A stretch of DNA of 64,000 nucleotides from Gordionus sp. m RMFG-2023 (GCF_954871325.1 NC_088775.1:7603561-7667560), one strand, 5' to 3'; shown: positions 32,432-45,700, counted from the stretch's first letter. A program made the numbers and translations. Notes: generated by a model not told the origin, from the sequence alone.

Positions 32432-34447
32432 TTATATCAACCAAGATTTCTTGAATTTAATTTCATCGAGACTACTCTCAATTTTGGTGGGTTGTTTGAT
32501 CAAATGATAGTTACTCACGGCAAAACCGGTTTTGATGGACGATTGACATTTGAGATCGACTTTTTTGTTCGCGGCAGTGTTATAAACGATGTCATTTTTA
32601 TTCGGATCCGAGGACTCTTGCTTCAAAAAAATCTCTAACTTGTTGTACGTCGATTCAATGTTCGGTGGTAGAGTGTTATGGGTGCTATCTATATTGGATT
32701 TCTTATGTTCGGTCTTAATTGATGAGTCGCCTAACGGTGATCCTCGAAAAAGCAACCAATCGCTATGCGATATTTTGTTAATCGTGGATCTATGCGATTC
32801 CTCAGCTTGTAGAGCACCTAACATAAGATCTTTGAGATCGGACGAAATTTCTACGTTTTCTGGAAACTTTAGTTTTTTGCACATTTCGATTTCATCTAAT
32901 TCAATAACATATGTTCCATCTTCATCATCTATTTGTCCAGAATCCATAAACGTGTTTGTTATAGGGCTTTCACTTAATTGATCGATTTGATCCTCATAAT
33001 TAACTTCTTCTACATCCATCTTATCAACGAGACACTCGTCCTCTATATTTGTAGGGTAATTATTTTTTGAAACTTTTCTCACCGGTTTATACCGCACGAA
33101 AAGTGGTAGCCTGCCAAATGTAGTTCTAAAAAGTATAATACCTAGAGCCCATACATCAGCCCCTCTAGGATTATAGATATTATATTTAATCATCTGAGGA
33201 CACCTATAGCCTACGTGGTTGCAGAGCTCCCAAACTAAAGCATATGAATCTTTGTCGTGCCTCCTAGCCGTTTCTAGCCCAATAATCTTGACCTCGTTGC
33301 TCAAGCTTAATAAAATATTGTGGCAATTAAGACTCCTGTGGACCAGACCCTTGTCGTGCAAGTATCTCACCGCCGAAACGACTTGAGCGAAATAATATCT
33401 TGATACATGTTCTGGTAGTAGGGAAGGATTTTTGGCATTCACCAACGTTTCAAGAGTAATGGGATTAGGATATTTGAAGGATGTGTAATTATTACTATAT
33501 GAAGGAGCGCGGTGAAACTCAGTCACCATTATTAGCCTCATTCCTTTCGTAGCATCTAGAACATTTGTCTCAGACTCTTTTTTAGACACAATGGAGTAAG
33601 GCCTTTCTGTACAAGGTGATTTAATATCCTGATCACAGTCTAGGTAAAAGTCTAGCACTCTACTTATGTTTCTGTGTGATAGACCGATTAATACTGAACT
33701 AATGTCTTTTATAAACTCGTTTACCCCAGAAGCTTTTAGTGGACATTTGCTAAAGGCAGAACTAGACAATATAGATGAAAGAAGTCGGCTTGTTCCGTCA
33801 TTATGGTCGTTCGACATTTTCACAAACATAGAATCGAAATTGTGGTGACTTGAATTTGGTAATTCGGAGGTATACTTATTGGTTTCTACTGTATTTTTCT
33901 TAGGGTTGTAAATAAAATTGAGCCAATCATCATTATGATCATGTTTAGCCTTTTTACAACTTTTTCCTACATTATTTCCTTTGCAATCATCTAGAAAAAC
34001 AGCTGCGGGGTAACGTTTATGTATGAAATGAATATCGCTAGAATATGGACAGTCTAATTCATGATCGGATGTTAATGTATCCTCTGTTAAAGGTTTTGCA
34101 TACTTCCAAACATCTTTCAGAGGGCATTTGATTCTTAGAGGACTAACTTCACCAGTAGCGGAGGCTATTGTTATGTCGTGAGTGTATTCTGTAAATATAT
34201 GAGGAGATCCTTGTGGAGAAAAGATAGCGTTGACGTCTTCCTTAGAACTAACCCTCAAAATATTCTGTTCTCCTTTTGTGTCTTCCAATCTGGTTCCTGA
34301 TTTAGTATAAGTATAAGCAAACCACTCAGCATTTGTCACAGAGCTACAACTTCTTGATATAGAAATTTCTTCCCCACTTGTAGTTAGGAATGTTTTTAGT
34401 GTATTTTGAGCTGAGGATGTGTCACCACTAGAAGAGTTTAATTCCAT
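32432..34447 (-). CDS. Single-exon pseudokinase-like protein, 671 residues
   Basis: One uninterrupted frame of 671 codons. The first 240 residues are Ser/Thr/Asn-rich with no recognised domain. A kinase-like fold spans about 245-565. It has an HRNISRVLDFYLD segment (helix C to strand 4), a strand-5/hinge-like GMRLIMVTEF (302-311), YYFAQVVSAVRYLHDKGLVH (351-370), the loop HRSLNCHN (370-377) where HRDLKxxN is usual, GLE (390-392) for DFG, CPQ (416-418) for APE, DVWALGIILF (431-440), and a C-lobe end with the conserved Arg (553). The catalytic Asp, the loop Lys and the DFG Asp are all absent. No glycine loop or VAIK Lys is evident. An acidic insert (about 460-525) splits helices F and G. The likely role is a scaffold or regulator. 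A possible AATAAA on the minus strand lies just past the stop (about 32,422-32,428). The subfamily is not recognised. Confidence 0.85.
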   Translation of the reverse strand: MELNSSSGDTSSAQNTLKTFLTTSGEEISISRSCSSVTNAEWFAYTYTKSGTRLEDTKGEQNILRVSSKEDVNAIFSPQGSPHIFTEYTHDITIASATGEVSPLRIKCPLKDVWKYAKPLTEDTLTSDHELDCPYSSDIHFIHKRYPAAVFLDDCKGNNVGKSCKKAKHDHNDDWLNFIYNPKKNTVETNKYTSELPNSSHHNFDSMFVKMSNDHNDGTSRLLSSILSSSAFSKCPLKASGVNEFIKDISSVLIGLSHRNISRVLDFYLDCDQDIKSPCTERPYSIVSKKESETNVLDATKGMRLIMVTEFHRAPSYSNNYTSFKYPNPITLETLVNAKNPSLLPEHVSRYYFAQVVSAVRYLHDKGLVHRSLNCHNILLSLSNEVKIIGLETARRHDKDSYALVWELCNHVGYRCPQMIKYNIYNPRGADVWALGIILFRTTFGRLPLFVRYKPVRKVSKNNYPTNIEDECLVDKMDVEEVNYEDQIDQLSESPITNTFMDSGQIDDEDGTYVIELDEIEMCKKLKFPENVEISSDLKDLMLGALQAEESHRSTINKISHSDWLLFRGSPLGDSSIKTEHKKSNIDSTHNTLPPNIESTYNKLEIFLKQESSDPNKNDIVYNTAANKKVDLKCQSSIKTGFAVSNYHLIKQPTKIESSLDEIKFKKSWLI

Positions 34448-36299
34448 GTATTTATATTACTATCTTACTAAAAAAACATTAATAAGGTGGGGGTTTTTTT
34501 CTATTATCTCAAACCATTCTATCTATTGGTTTCGTGTTCAAACATTTAAGTTAAACTCATCTTTTGTGTGGTTTTCTTTTATTTCTAACTTATGACATAC
34601 TTATTGGGTTGAATGGAAAAGTCAAAAATTATGTTATAAGAGTTTTTGAGGAAAATAAAAATTTAAACGAAACGATTAAGACTTCTTTTTGGGAAAAAAA
34701 AAATAAACTAAAAGAAAATTAAATAATGACTTAAAAAATTATGATACCGAAAGATTCGTGTATATTAAATAAATATAAAAGCGTATGACATAATGATGTA
34801 ATGGAAATGTCATAAAAATGATAACTGATTTATAGGCGTAATAAAATTATTTTAAATTCATTTAAACCCCTCGTTATTATATTTTGAAAAACTTTCAAAT
34901 TTCAATTTCGTGGAGCAAACAAACCGATCTTTCTTATTATTAAACTACTTTTGAGTTGATAAATATCATCTATCCTATTATGATCTCTGACAAAAGGAAT
35001 GAATAAAACTATAAAATAATTCTGTTAAATAAAAGTCTTTAATCGATACTTATAAAATAATGTAATGAAGGGGAATAATAAATTATTCAAATTGACTCAA
35101 TAATATTGACTTTACTTATCACTTTGGACTAGGATCGTCCCATAACGATCCCTGAAATATTAAATTTAAGATATCCAGGATGTCTTTAGAAAGAACAACT
35201 AGATTTGTGATGTTTTTTCTTTCTAAAAGTTTGTATTTTTTTATTACTTTTTGGCCGCGTTTCTAGGTGAAAGCTAATAAATCATTATAACTAAAATTTG
35301 AAATTCCGAATGGAACCATGCCCAATGGACATTATTATTGTTCGAAATATGTGATTTTTTTAATTAAAGCACTTCTTTCAATGCCCCTTCCCCCTGCAAA
35401 AAGTTTTAGTCAACTTTATATTATATAAAATTTTTACAAAGGAAAGATTCTAAGAAACTCAATTGATAATAAAAAGATATAGACAAGTGTTTCATTAATC
35501 CCCTCCTTCCCTCTATAAAAAATAGACTGGGTAAAAAAAATTTTATACTACTTTTATATTAATATCTAAACAAAACTTTCGTTGAAATTAACTTCTTTAT
35601 TTTTAGCTTTTTCTTCGATAAAATCCCCAGAATCTCTTCTACTAAAAGCACGTGAAAAAATCTTAAAAATCAGTGAATAAACACTTTTAATTGTTTCTCA
35701 TTTCGACGTAACAAACCTCTCCCTAATCCAGACTCTTTATTTTATATGGTTAAATTTTAAATTGTTTTCCGTGGATGTTAAGAATAAAGCCACCGTATGT
35801 TCAAATGGCTGCGCCTTGCCCAAATATTATGGATAGTCCCATCTCATAGGCCACCGCTTGTTATTTTTTAAACCCAATTAAATGGGATTTGAGAAAATCC
35901 AAGCGTAGCTCTGTTGTTTTACACAATGCATAGCATAGGGCGTTGCATTTAATTAAATTTCATATATTATTTAATCTTTTATAGATAGCGTGGCACTACT
36001 AACCCTACCACAAAAACGCTAACATAGAATACATTATCTATCATATGACATATCAACTCACACTTTCTAGATCACATGACAAGTAATAGGGGTTAATTTT
36101 TTAACATCATATTATTTTGAAATATTCTTACATAAAATTTTAAATTATTTTAAAGCAGAAAAAAATTTATGCAAAATATATTATATAATATTTTTATTAT
36201 TATAATTCTAAACTCGAATATAAACAGTATAGATTATTGGTATAATTTAACATAATTTCTTAATCTTAAACTTAAACATAAAATTTATATGTATATGTT
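34448..36299. other. Upstream region of the pseudokinase gene
   Basis: AT-rich, no coding seen. A GC-richer patch at 35,785-35,945 (GGATAGTCCCATCTCATAGG, GCATAGCATAGGGCG) is unassigned. Confidence 0.5.
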
Positions 36300-39200
36300 C
36301 AGGGTTGCCATGTCTCCCCCCATCAGCGGTAGACTCCTGCAATTTTTTAGTTTACACGCAGACATCTCTCTCCCGCAAAACTATCGCAAACGCAAAAATT
36401 TACCGCAATTTTTTAATATTTTAACGTTTTTAATATATAAATGATAATTTTGAGAGACATTAATTGATTCTTTTTATATTTTTATATTTTTAAAATAAAT
36501 TTTAAATATTTACTCGAAAAACATGTCTAGTTTGTAAATTTCTTTCTATCCTGTTTTATTTTTATCCAATAATAAATCAACAGCATTTCATTCATATAAG
36601 TCAGTACAGGGGAGTATATCAACATCGATTGCAATACAAAAATATTCTCAAAAATAATAAATAATACAGACGCAACTACATTTGCGGAAATCGTATACAT
36701 CTATCATGTAGTTCAACATTCACAGAGCTATACACAATGTGGGGAATTTTTTCTCATGATATTTAACGACTCCAATATAAGTGCAAACCTTACTTGTGGC
36801 ATAACAAAAATGAGCAAGGCTATCACAAGTGTTTTAGTAACTGAATCCTAGAGGTCAATTCTAGACTTTTGAAAGATGGGCATCCATATACAATTCTAAC
36901 AGATGCATTTAATAAGGGAAATATTAAAATATTTCTATAGATCCTTCTCTATTTCAACAATAATAAGAACATTTCAATAAAACTGTTAAAATTTTTTCCT
37001 CGGATAGTGAAAAATCTAACGGTGCAGCTAGCCACATAATGGTAAATATAGCTGATTCAGGGTTATCAATGATTTGCATGTTAGCTTTCTACGCTGATAA
37101 TGCCTCTGTAAATTTTGGCTAAAACCATAGTTACCGAATTGAGGCAGCACAATATGAATTAATACCAATTGGCTGTATATGCCATATATTACATAATTCT
37201 TGCAAGAAGGTAATGAATGTACTATCTGTGGATGTCGAAATAATTTATCAGGGGTTATCACTAATACCTGCCATAGATAGAATTTTAAAATTTTACCAAC
37301 CCTTAAAAAAATATTTTTTAAATAAAAATTTTAAAAGCTGTCCTAAAATTTTCCCTTAAAAAAATATTTATTAAAAATAAAAATTTTAAAAGCTGTCCAA
37401 AAATTTTGGAAAATTTTTTTGAAGATGAAATGGCAGAAGCTTATTTGGGATAAGTTTCACATATAGGAAATCTACTTCATGCAGTTAATATTCAGTTGCA
37501 ATCAGAATATTCTTTATTAAAAAAGATTTACAAAAACATGCTACAGCTCTGTTCATCTCTATACAGTAAAAATTGATAATAAATTTTATAGCGCTATTGC
37601 TAAAAATATTATATTAAAATGTTCAAATAATATTCTAATTAATACATTTTTAAATGACGCAGATATTTTTATTAAGAAATTTTTAGAATATTTACAATCA
37701 AAATTAGATTTTAATAACTCTATTAACAAATATAAAAAATTTATGGCCTTGGAATATAAACCATCAATTGATGGTTTTTATAATTTAATAAATATATTAA
37801 AAATACCGAAAGACATTGATGTCTTGTTTGAGAAGATTGTAATTCTCTCTATTTTTTATGATTCGCCAAAATACTTAAAGTTAGATGGTCTAAAAGCAGA
37901 GGAGAAATGGGTAGAATTTTTTCGTAATAACGATAAATCCCCATGCTTGGAAAAAATATGCGAGTATGTCTTCTCCCTCATTCTAATGCCTCATCCGAGC
38001 GCATTTTTAGCCTGACGAGGACTGCCTGGAAAAAGGAGAGAAATCGGATTGCTTTAATAACATTAGAGGCCGAGCTAATGGTTAAACAAATATATTATAT
38101 GTCATGCCAGGAATATTAAATATCTCAATAACGACGGTAAACATTTAGTTCTATTATTTAAATCTCAAATAAAATATAATTAAGTTTTAGCAATGACGCC
38201 ATAAAATTTTTTGTCAATTTTTAACTGTAAAGATGAACACATCTGCAGCATAATTTTGTGAATCTTTGTTAATCTGATTGCAACTACACATTAACAGCAT
38301 GTAGTAGATTCCTACATGTGAAATCATTCCTAATACTTTACTGCCATTCATTATTGAAAAAAATTTTCAAAATGTTAGGACAGCTTTTATAATTTTTATT
38401 TAAGAAATATTTTTTTTAAAGATTTATAAAATTATAAAATTCTATCTATGGCGGGTATTAGGAACATATCGCAACCAACATTGTGCTGACTCAATTCTGT
38501 AAATACCATCTGTTTTTACCAAATTAACTGAGGCATTATCAGATCAGAAAGCTCACATGCAATTTATTGATAATCTCGAATCTGCTATATTTACCATTAT
38601 GGTTACCTATGTCTTTGGATTTTTCAATTTGAGGGAAAAAAATTTAATAGTTTTATTGAAACGACCTTAATTTTGTTGAAATAGCGGAGGATGCATCTGT
38701 TGGAATTGCATATGTATGCCTATCTTTCAAATCGTCAAGAATTGACCTCCTGGATTTAGATCCTAAAACATTGATGATAGTCTTGCTCATTTATGTTCTA
38801 CAAGTATAATTTTCATTCATATTAGAGTCGTTAAATATTATGGGATAAAGATTCTACCAACATTGTGATGATTAGTGTCTCTATGAATGTTGTACTACAA
38901 GATAAGTGATTACAATTGCCCCAACTGTAGTTGCATCTGTATTATTTCTTATTGGAGTACCTTATTATGTATTATAACGTGATACGTAATAATTAAGCGC
39001 CTATCCCTATAATGTTATACACACACCCACGGTAGATTTCCAGTCGTTTAGCGGGACATTCGCATAAAATGTATTTTTAATTGTAAAATTAAATTCTTTT
39101 TTTTTTATTTTATCTTGTTTACATTCTTTTATATTTAAAAAAGATCTGGTTTTTTTTATAAATTAATATATTTTAATAAATCAAGATGTTATTTTATTTT

Positions 39201-39394
39201 GAAAAATAGTTACCGACTTAGTATTTATATAAACTAATTATAAATAATAATAAGAAGATAATTAAGTCAATCAAAATACTGGCTGAAGGTCGGAACTTTT
39301 TAGCGATTTTTATATTTCTACCGCAATTTTCATATTTCTCCCGCATAATACTAAATTTCTCCCACAATTTGTAAATTTTGACCTGGCAACCTTG
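36300..39394 (+). mobile_element. hAT transposon with long internal inverted arms
   Basis: Ends begin CAGGGTTGCCATGTC on the left and CAAGGTTGCCAGGTC (reverse strand) on the right; the subterminal regions share CTCCCGCA-type motifs. No clean 8-bp duplication is visible. The centre (about 37,600-38,120) codes on the + strand for the hAT C-terminal half. A 90-codon frame (37,743-38,015) gives LKLDGLKAEEKWVEFFRNN, and a +1-shifted frame continues with SNASSERIFSLTRTAW, the dimerisation motif. The flanks 36,600-37,440 and 38,170-38,960 are diverged inverted copies of one another, each containing a transposase-like segment (for example EIVYIYHVVQHSQSYTQCG in the left arm). The element is defective. 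Confidence 0.85.
37293..37412 (+). repeat. Tandem duplication inside the hAT arm
   Basis: CCTTAAAAAAATATTTWTTA then AAAATTTTAAAAGCTGTCC occur twice about 65 bp apart, near the inner edge of the left inverted arm. Confidence 0.75.
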
Positions 39395-40460
39395 CTCACG
39401 ATTGAATAGAAACCTTTATTTTTGTAGAATAGCCTAAGCTAAGTTAATTAATCAATAGCTTGGCAGCTTGAACCGCATTATGGTAAAACTAGTAAATACT
39501 AACTACCATCTTCGCACTGTTCCGCAGTTTTAAATGTTTGTTAGCCCATACCAAAGTTGTGAGTTTGATGCCTAATAAAATATAATATTCCCCACATATT
39601 AAAATTAGACCAACCTTAGCGAACATCAAACCTTAGCAGGAGCCGTCTACAAATAAATTTAGACCATATCTACTTTTGATTATCTAAAGTTTATGCTCGC
39701 ACAGCTAAAACAAATAAATGAATGGGTAATATTAAAAAAAAAACTTATATATTTAGCCTAGACAATAAATATTAAAACTTTCCATATCTAGATTATTGTA
39801 TAAAGATGATAAAAATGATATTAATTAATATTCTGCCATTAAGCTTAGTTATCTAAAATGTTTTATTATTATATTTATACAGATAATTATATATTTTATC
39901 AAATCTTTTCCCTACACAGAGCAAAAAAAATATTATTTATAGTTAACACTTAGATGTCCTAGACATTAAAGTTTAATATCACCTTATATCCTATCTAGTT
40001 TTTGATGAAAAAAAATAAAAGTTACATATCCAATATTTAAAAGATCTAGATATCAGCCCTCAGCACGGATAAATAAAATTAATACAACGCAGCGCAGGGG
40101 ACTAAATAACCATATTTCTATTTTGTATAAATCATGATAACAATTAAAATGATCTTCAACTAAAGATTACAAAATCTATAATTGATTAAAACCAAATAAT
40201 AATTTAAGGATTATAGAAATATTATAAATTATATATATATGGATGATATAAATTAATTCATCTTAATAAGAGAGAAATAATACTATATTTTAAGATAACT
40301 AAGCCTTTATTTACTAAAATATTTGCATTAAATAAGAGATAATGTATGAATTAGAACTTTTTATATTATAATCCATAAGTTGTTTACGTCTAGTAAAATC
40401 ATTTAGCAACAGATATATGATATTTTATATAAGGATAATTTATATTATATTATAATTTAA
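39395..40460. other. AT-rich spacer between two hAT elements
   Basis: No gene or repeat structure recognised apart from the 8-bp target duplication at its right edge. Confidence 0.5.
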
Positions 40461-42178
40461 CAGTGGCGTATCCAGGATTTTCTTATAGGGGGGGGGGGGA
40501 ATTTTCCCTGGCCTTCGGCCAGCTTTCTTCCGGCCTTCGTCCGGGTCTTATGTTTTAGCTACTCTATTAAATTATTCATAATTTAATAATAATTATATTT
40601 CTATTTTTAACTATTATTTACTAATTCTTGCTTATGGATATTACAAGCCTATTTTTTATTATTTCAAGTTAGGTATATTATATTTATTAAAGTTTTTTTA
40701 AATGTAAGGTTGAAATAAAGTGTAATGACATTTTTTTTATAAAATTTGCTTTAAAAACTAGCCTCAGCTTAAATTCTCATGCAATATAAGTAGAATATAA
40801 TTTTTTTATTGAAAATACTAATAGTAGTGTGTATAAAATATTGACTAGAAAATAATTAAATTAACAAGTTTTTTTAACTTCTTATCAAATACAATATTAT
40901 ACAAAATATTTTCTATAATTATAATGTGATTTTTAATTTTCGTGGGAATGTTGCCAATTCATCAAGAATTTCGTTTGTCGTTGAAACCAAATCTCTGTGG
41001 ATATTTAACAAAGCTAACCCATTTAGCCGAGATTCAGTACTTTGTAAATATGTTTTCGACCTTCTCAAGTTGGAAAAAGTCATTTCATTCGTACATGTTG
41101 TAATAGGCAAACATGCAAGAATATAAAACAACTTCAAAATATTAGGAAATTGAGCCAAAGTTTCTTTACACCGATTGAGCGCATCAATAGCATGCTCAGG
41201 TAAAATAGCTAAACGTAGTAAATATTAATACCACAATTCGAATTCACTGATTAAATTTATTTCAGTATCAATCTCATAGGAATAAAATTTTGCTAAATAT
41301 ATAATTTTATTAATAGTGGCATTAGAAAACGAAGAAGGATCTTTGGGTAATAAAACTTGAAGATAGCTAAAGACTTGTTTTTTATCTAAAAACTGTACTT
41401 TTATTTGCGATAAAAAAGTTTCTAAGAATGGGATGAAAATGGATATTTTATAATATTCTTCAGTTGAACCAATATTTATCTTACATCTCAATAATGGCCT
41501 AGGTGCTAGACGAGGTTTAATTAGTGTTATAACATAAAATTTAGCCTTCGATTCAACGTCTACATTCATTCTTATTGTATCTACCTGTTCATATATATTT
41601 TCCGTCAAATAAATCACCTGAACCAAATCTAAATTTGATTTTTGTAAATTTCTATAAAGTAGTGAGCTATAGGAAAATAATTTATTGATGCAACTAGCAG
41701 CAATGATAAACTCTGATTGATCAATTGAATTCAATAATGATATCGCTTCTGACGACACATTACTTTTTTTCATGCTCAGCCTTATTTAACTTTTGTATTT
41801 CTATTTCTTCTGTTCTACAAAATAGAAGTAAAAATGTAAAATATTTAAAAAATTATAGATATTTATTAATAATTTAAATATTATTAAAAATACTTATTAA
41901 TTCTAACTCACTAATAATTTTGAATTTAATAAAATAAATATATATAATAATAAAATAAATTATCGTTTGATTTTAATCTCTTTGACTAAATATTTCTCCA
42001 TTTTATTAATATTTTTGAATAATATGTTGGAAAATTGATATTCAAATATTTGTAAAATTTTGATTGGGGGGGGGGGAGGTAAAATTTTTATTAGCTTAAA
42101 ATGATATTTATGAAAACAGTCAAATTTGCGATGGGGGGAGAGGGTATCCCCCTTTCCCTCCCATTGGTAGCGCGCCTG
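40461..42178 (-). mobile_element. hAT transposon, internally deleted, with perfect target duplication
   Basis: 1,718 bp bounded by a perfect 8-bp duplication TAATTTAA (40,453-40,460 and 42,179-42,186). Ends start CAGTGGCGTATCCAGG and, on the other strand, CAGGCGCGCTACC. G runs lie inside both ends. Transposase coding on the minus strand: 41,225-41,773 (182 codons, with CKINIGSTEEYYKISIFIPF, typical of the hAT RNase-H-fold region) and 40,919-41,158 (the hAT C-terminal dimerisation segment, SNLRRSKTYLQSTESRLNGL then ALLNIHRDL). These two parts are out of register and the N-terminal half is missing, so the copy cannot be autonomous. It ends 500 bp upstream of the PMM start codon. Confidence 0.93.
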
Positions 42179-42186
42179 TAATTTAA

Positions 42187-42685
42187 TAAAATAAATATAA
42201 TTTGCCCAAAATTAGAGTATTTTAATTCATATAATTAATTTGCACAAATAAGATACATATTTTAAAGCAATTTGCATAAAAATCAGAATATTCAGATGTT
42301 TTAAGACAAAATTATTAAGCTTAAATATATTAAACAGAAAATAAGTTGTATACATCATCGAGTTGGTCTTTAATGAATCAAATTTACACGTCAAAATTAT
42401 ACAAAAATCAAAACATGTCAACGAGCAGGTTAATTTTCTTATCAAGTCTTTCATATAGTAATTTACTGACTGGTTGATAATAAAATGTCAAGCATTATTA
42501 AATGAATATTCTTTTGCCTAAAATTATCAAAATTACAATTTCCAAGGTTGTTCTATTTTTACATTCAACATTATTTTGATTATTGTCATTTTTCGTGCAT
42601 AAAATTTAAACTTGAAACACGTACACACCTGACACACCCCCATACAAACATCTGTAAATTATTTTAAAAAAATTGTGATAAAATT
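42187..42685 (+). other. Upstream region of PMM
   Basis: The 500 bp between the hAT and the PMM start codon. ACACGTACACACCTGACACAC at 42,618-42,640 is an unusual CA-rich patch; no TATA box stands out. The minus frame 42,227-42,454 is A/T-driven. Confidence 0.5.
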
Positions 42686-42769
42686 ATGGATAAAAATGGA
42701 TATAATCGAATGAAACAAAAAACAATTGTCTTATTTGATTTAGATGGAACTTTAACAGTTCCTAGAAAT
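42686..42769 (+). CDS. PMM2: PMM exon 1 (start codon, DxDGT motif)
   Basis: First coding exon, 28 codons. Holds [12 protein letters not shown] with the two catalytic aspartates. Ends in phase 0 before donor GTAATA. In-frame ATGs lie at 42,686 and 42,710; the second gives a length closer to human PMM2. No TATA box is evident upstream. Confidence 0.93.
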
Positions 42770-45700
42770 GTAATATTATTCAATTTATAAAAAATATAAA
42801 TTGTGCTTACATAAGATGATTAAAGATGACATGAAACATACATTAAAAAAATTACGGAGTGTGCATGAAATAGGTATTGTTAGTGGATCAGACTTATCAA
42901 AACTAAAAGAGCAAATTGGCAATGAAAGTTAAATTTTTTGAATATATTTAATATTTAAATATTATGTAGTTTTAGATAATTTTGACTATATTTTGCCAGA
43001 AAATGGAATTATTGGTTATAAAAATGGGAAACAAATATTTGCAAATGTGAGTTTATTTTCTTAAATATTCTTTTATATATAATGACATTGTTCAAAATTA
43101 TTTAATACACAAAATATTTCAATATATCAGTGATGAAACAGCCAGGGTAGCAGGGGTTGTGACACAATAAGGTCCTGACTATACACGAACCTACCAGAAA
43201 ATTTTTTAGTTCAAAAGATAATAACAGCAACTAAAAAGTTTGCTTAAGAGCCCATGCCATTGTTGTTATGTCAGTTATCAATATTATATAAATTGTAATC
43301 TTTAAAATTTACTTACTATACTAAATTCACTCAATCATGAGTATAAAAGGAAGTTATTAGAATTAAAAGTATTAATATTATTATAATTTCATTTAATAAT
43401 TACTTGTTAAATTTGATTTAATTATGAAGAAATAAATATAATTGATATATTATTTTATTATATCCACATTTTGCCAATAAAATTAATCATTTACCTACCA
43501 AGGACAATATCTACAAACTATATTATTAAACAATTTAATACATATAATCACTAATATGTGGCCAATTTCAATTGACATTTATAAAATAATGTATTTTACA
43601 AATTATTAGTTTTATGAATGAAAGTATGTTGTTAAAAATGGTTTTACTATGACTCAAAACTTTGCTAGAGGCATAAAAATTGACTTGGACCTGAGCCAAC
43701 TTTTAGGGTCAACTTTATGTATAAGCTATTGAATATAAATTGATTATTTTTGAAATCAAATATTTTTTTCAAGAAAAGAAGTAATTCTTAAAAAAAATGG
43801 AAACAGTAAACTACCATTTTCATTTTAGAAGAAATAAAATATTTAACCATTTACCTATAATTTTATGAGTTTTTTTTTAAAAAATTAGAATCTACACATT
43901 CGTTATATATGTTACCGTCAATGTGCTATTTTTACGACTTTAAATCATTTTTTTGAGCGCGTTTTTATTAAATTTAAAAATCGGAAATATATTCTATCAT
44001 ATCTGGAATACCTATCCTATGAATTGTAGACAATTTTTACTGTTAATCTTTGAGTCATTTACAATTTATATTAAAAAAAATATATGGAAAATTTAGTATA
44101 AATTATATTAAGTTTTAAAGTTAATGGAAAATGTGTTTGAAATTTGGTAGGTATTCCAAACATGACGGCATACATTTCCGGTAAAATCAGATTTTTAAAT
44201 TTTTTTAAAAAATGTTGACGCTAACATATACAATCTCATGAAATTATTAAATTTAAAAAAAAATACAAACCCGACCCATCAAAAAAAAAATTTTTTTCTG
44301 ACCCAACGCATCTCTTAAAATTAAAAAGATGAATCATATCCCGATCCAGAGGTTTCAGAATTTTACAAACCTCTACTTTTAAGTTTTTAAGGTAATCTAG
44401 GAATTTGACTTCGATCTTTAAACATATCTTATATATGGTATACACCAAATTGTGCTTGAGAATATAGTCAAATATCAAAAACTAGTGTTTTAAATGGCGC
44501 AATTTGAGCCGATTTTTAAAAATGGCTAACTCAATATTTTAGCTAGGAATTATATTGCTTAACCTTGAGATTTCGATAATAGATATCCAAACCCTTTGAT
44601 ACATCTATGAGCAAAAGCTGTAAGCTCGCCCAATATTTTATATGGATAAAATATTGAGTTAGCCGTTTTAAAAAATTGGCTTGAATCGAGAGCCGTTTAA
44701 TAACACTACGAAAAACTGAAAATTGAAAAGCAAAAATAGGCATAAAAAAATGCTTTTATAAAAAAGAGTAAACAAATTTTTCTTCCATTTTAAAATATTT
44801 GAAATCCGTTGATCTCAAAATCTAAAAATTGTAAAAATGTTATACCATAACTAGAAAGAATGAGAAATGATTTCTAAGTTTTACAACTGAAGAAATTGGA
44901 ACTTCTACTCAGGAAGAAGAGGTATGATGCAAGATCATCATCGAAATCTTTCTTTTTTCTAATTTTGAATTGATAATAGGGGTAGGGAAGTAAAATTTGA
45001 ATCATCTTCTTTCTGCGGGGGAATACCGAGATCTCTTTTCCTGTATTCCTCTGAATGAAGGATTAATATTGAATTCAACCTATTGCTTGCGAAGCTAAAC
45101 ACAGCACAGTTTATAAAATGTTAGTTTTATTCATATGCCAGGCATTGGTATAGCTATATTAGTTTTCTACATTCAAAAAAATATACAATATAAAAACAAA
45201 ATTATGATAAATATTAATATTTATGTTTGTTTGTCAATGATACGAATAAGCCAACCCACCTAGTCGACCTATCCATCGATCCGACTTAATACGTCGGTTC
45301 GTGCTGCCCCCAGGTCAGTTATTTTATCTGCTTAGAGCCCCGCCAAATTTACGGCAAGTTGACTCGACCGGGCTGAACAATTTAGAAATGAAAATAGAAT
45401 TGTTATCATTAATTTCTAAAGTAAAAATATAAAAAGATATAATGAAGGATTAAAATACATACTCGGTAAGAGAAGCCATTAATAAAAACATATTTCCCTC
45501 CCTAAAAATAAGTGATTTTATTTTGCTAAAGTTAGAGGAAAAAAAAGCCGCTAGTATAATCCACTGACATTATCTAACTTATTCCCATCCTGCAGTAAAG
45601 AATGACCCAAAAATATAGCTTAATTTGATTTTAAGGTACACATATCTTTTGGTGGCATCTATGAATGGCTGCACCAGTTCTATCACTAGGACTTTATTTG

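Noticed and set aside
32589-32981. 130-codon + frame and the 33,666-33,848 frame
   Set aside because: Antisense shadows of the pseudokinase coding sequence.
42686-42712. PMM and the 203-codon frame at 7,900-8,511 both begin MDKNGY
   Set aside because: The next residues and the nucleotide sequence differ, and codons for the shared residues differ in several third positions. Taken as coincidence; Met9 may be the true PMM start.
44543-44743. Open frames at 44,543-44,743, 47,645-47,854, 59,102-59,302 and 13,888-14,115 (minus) as small genes
   Set aside because: All cross copies of the same foldback MITE and share its translated phrases.
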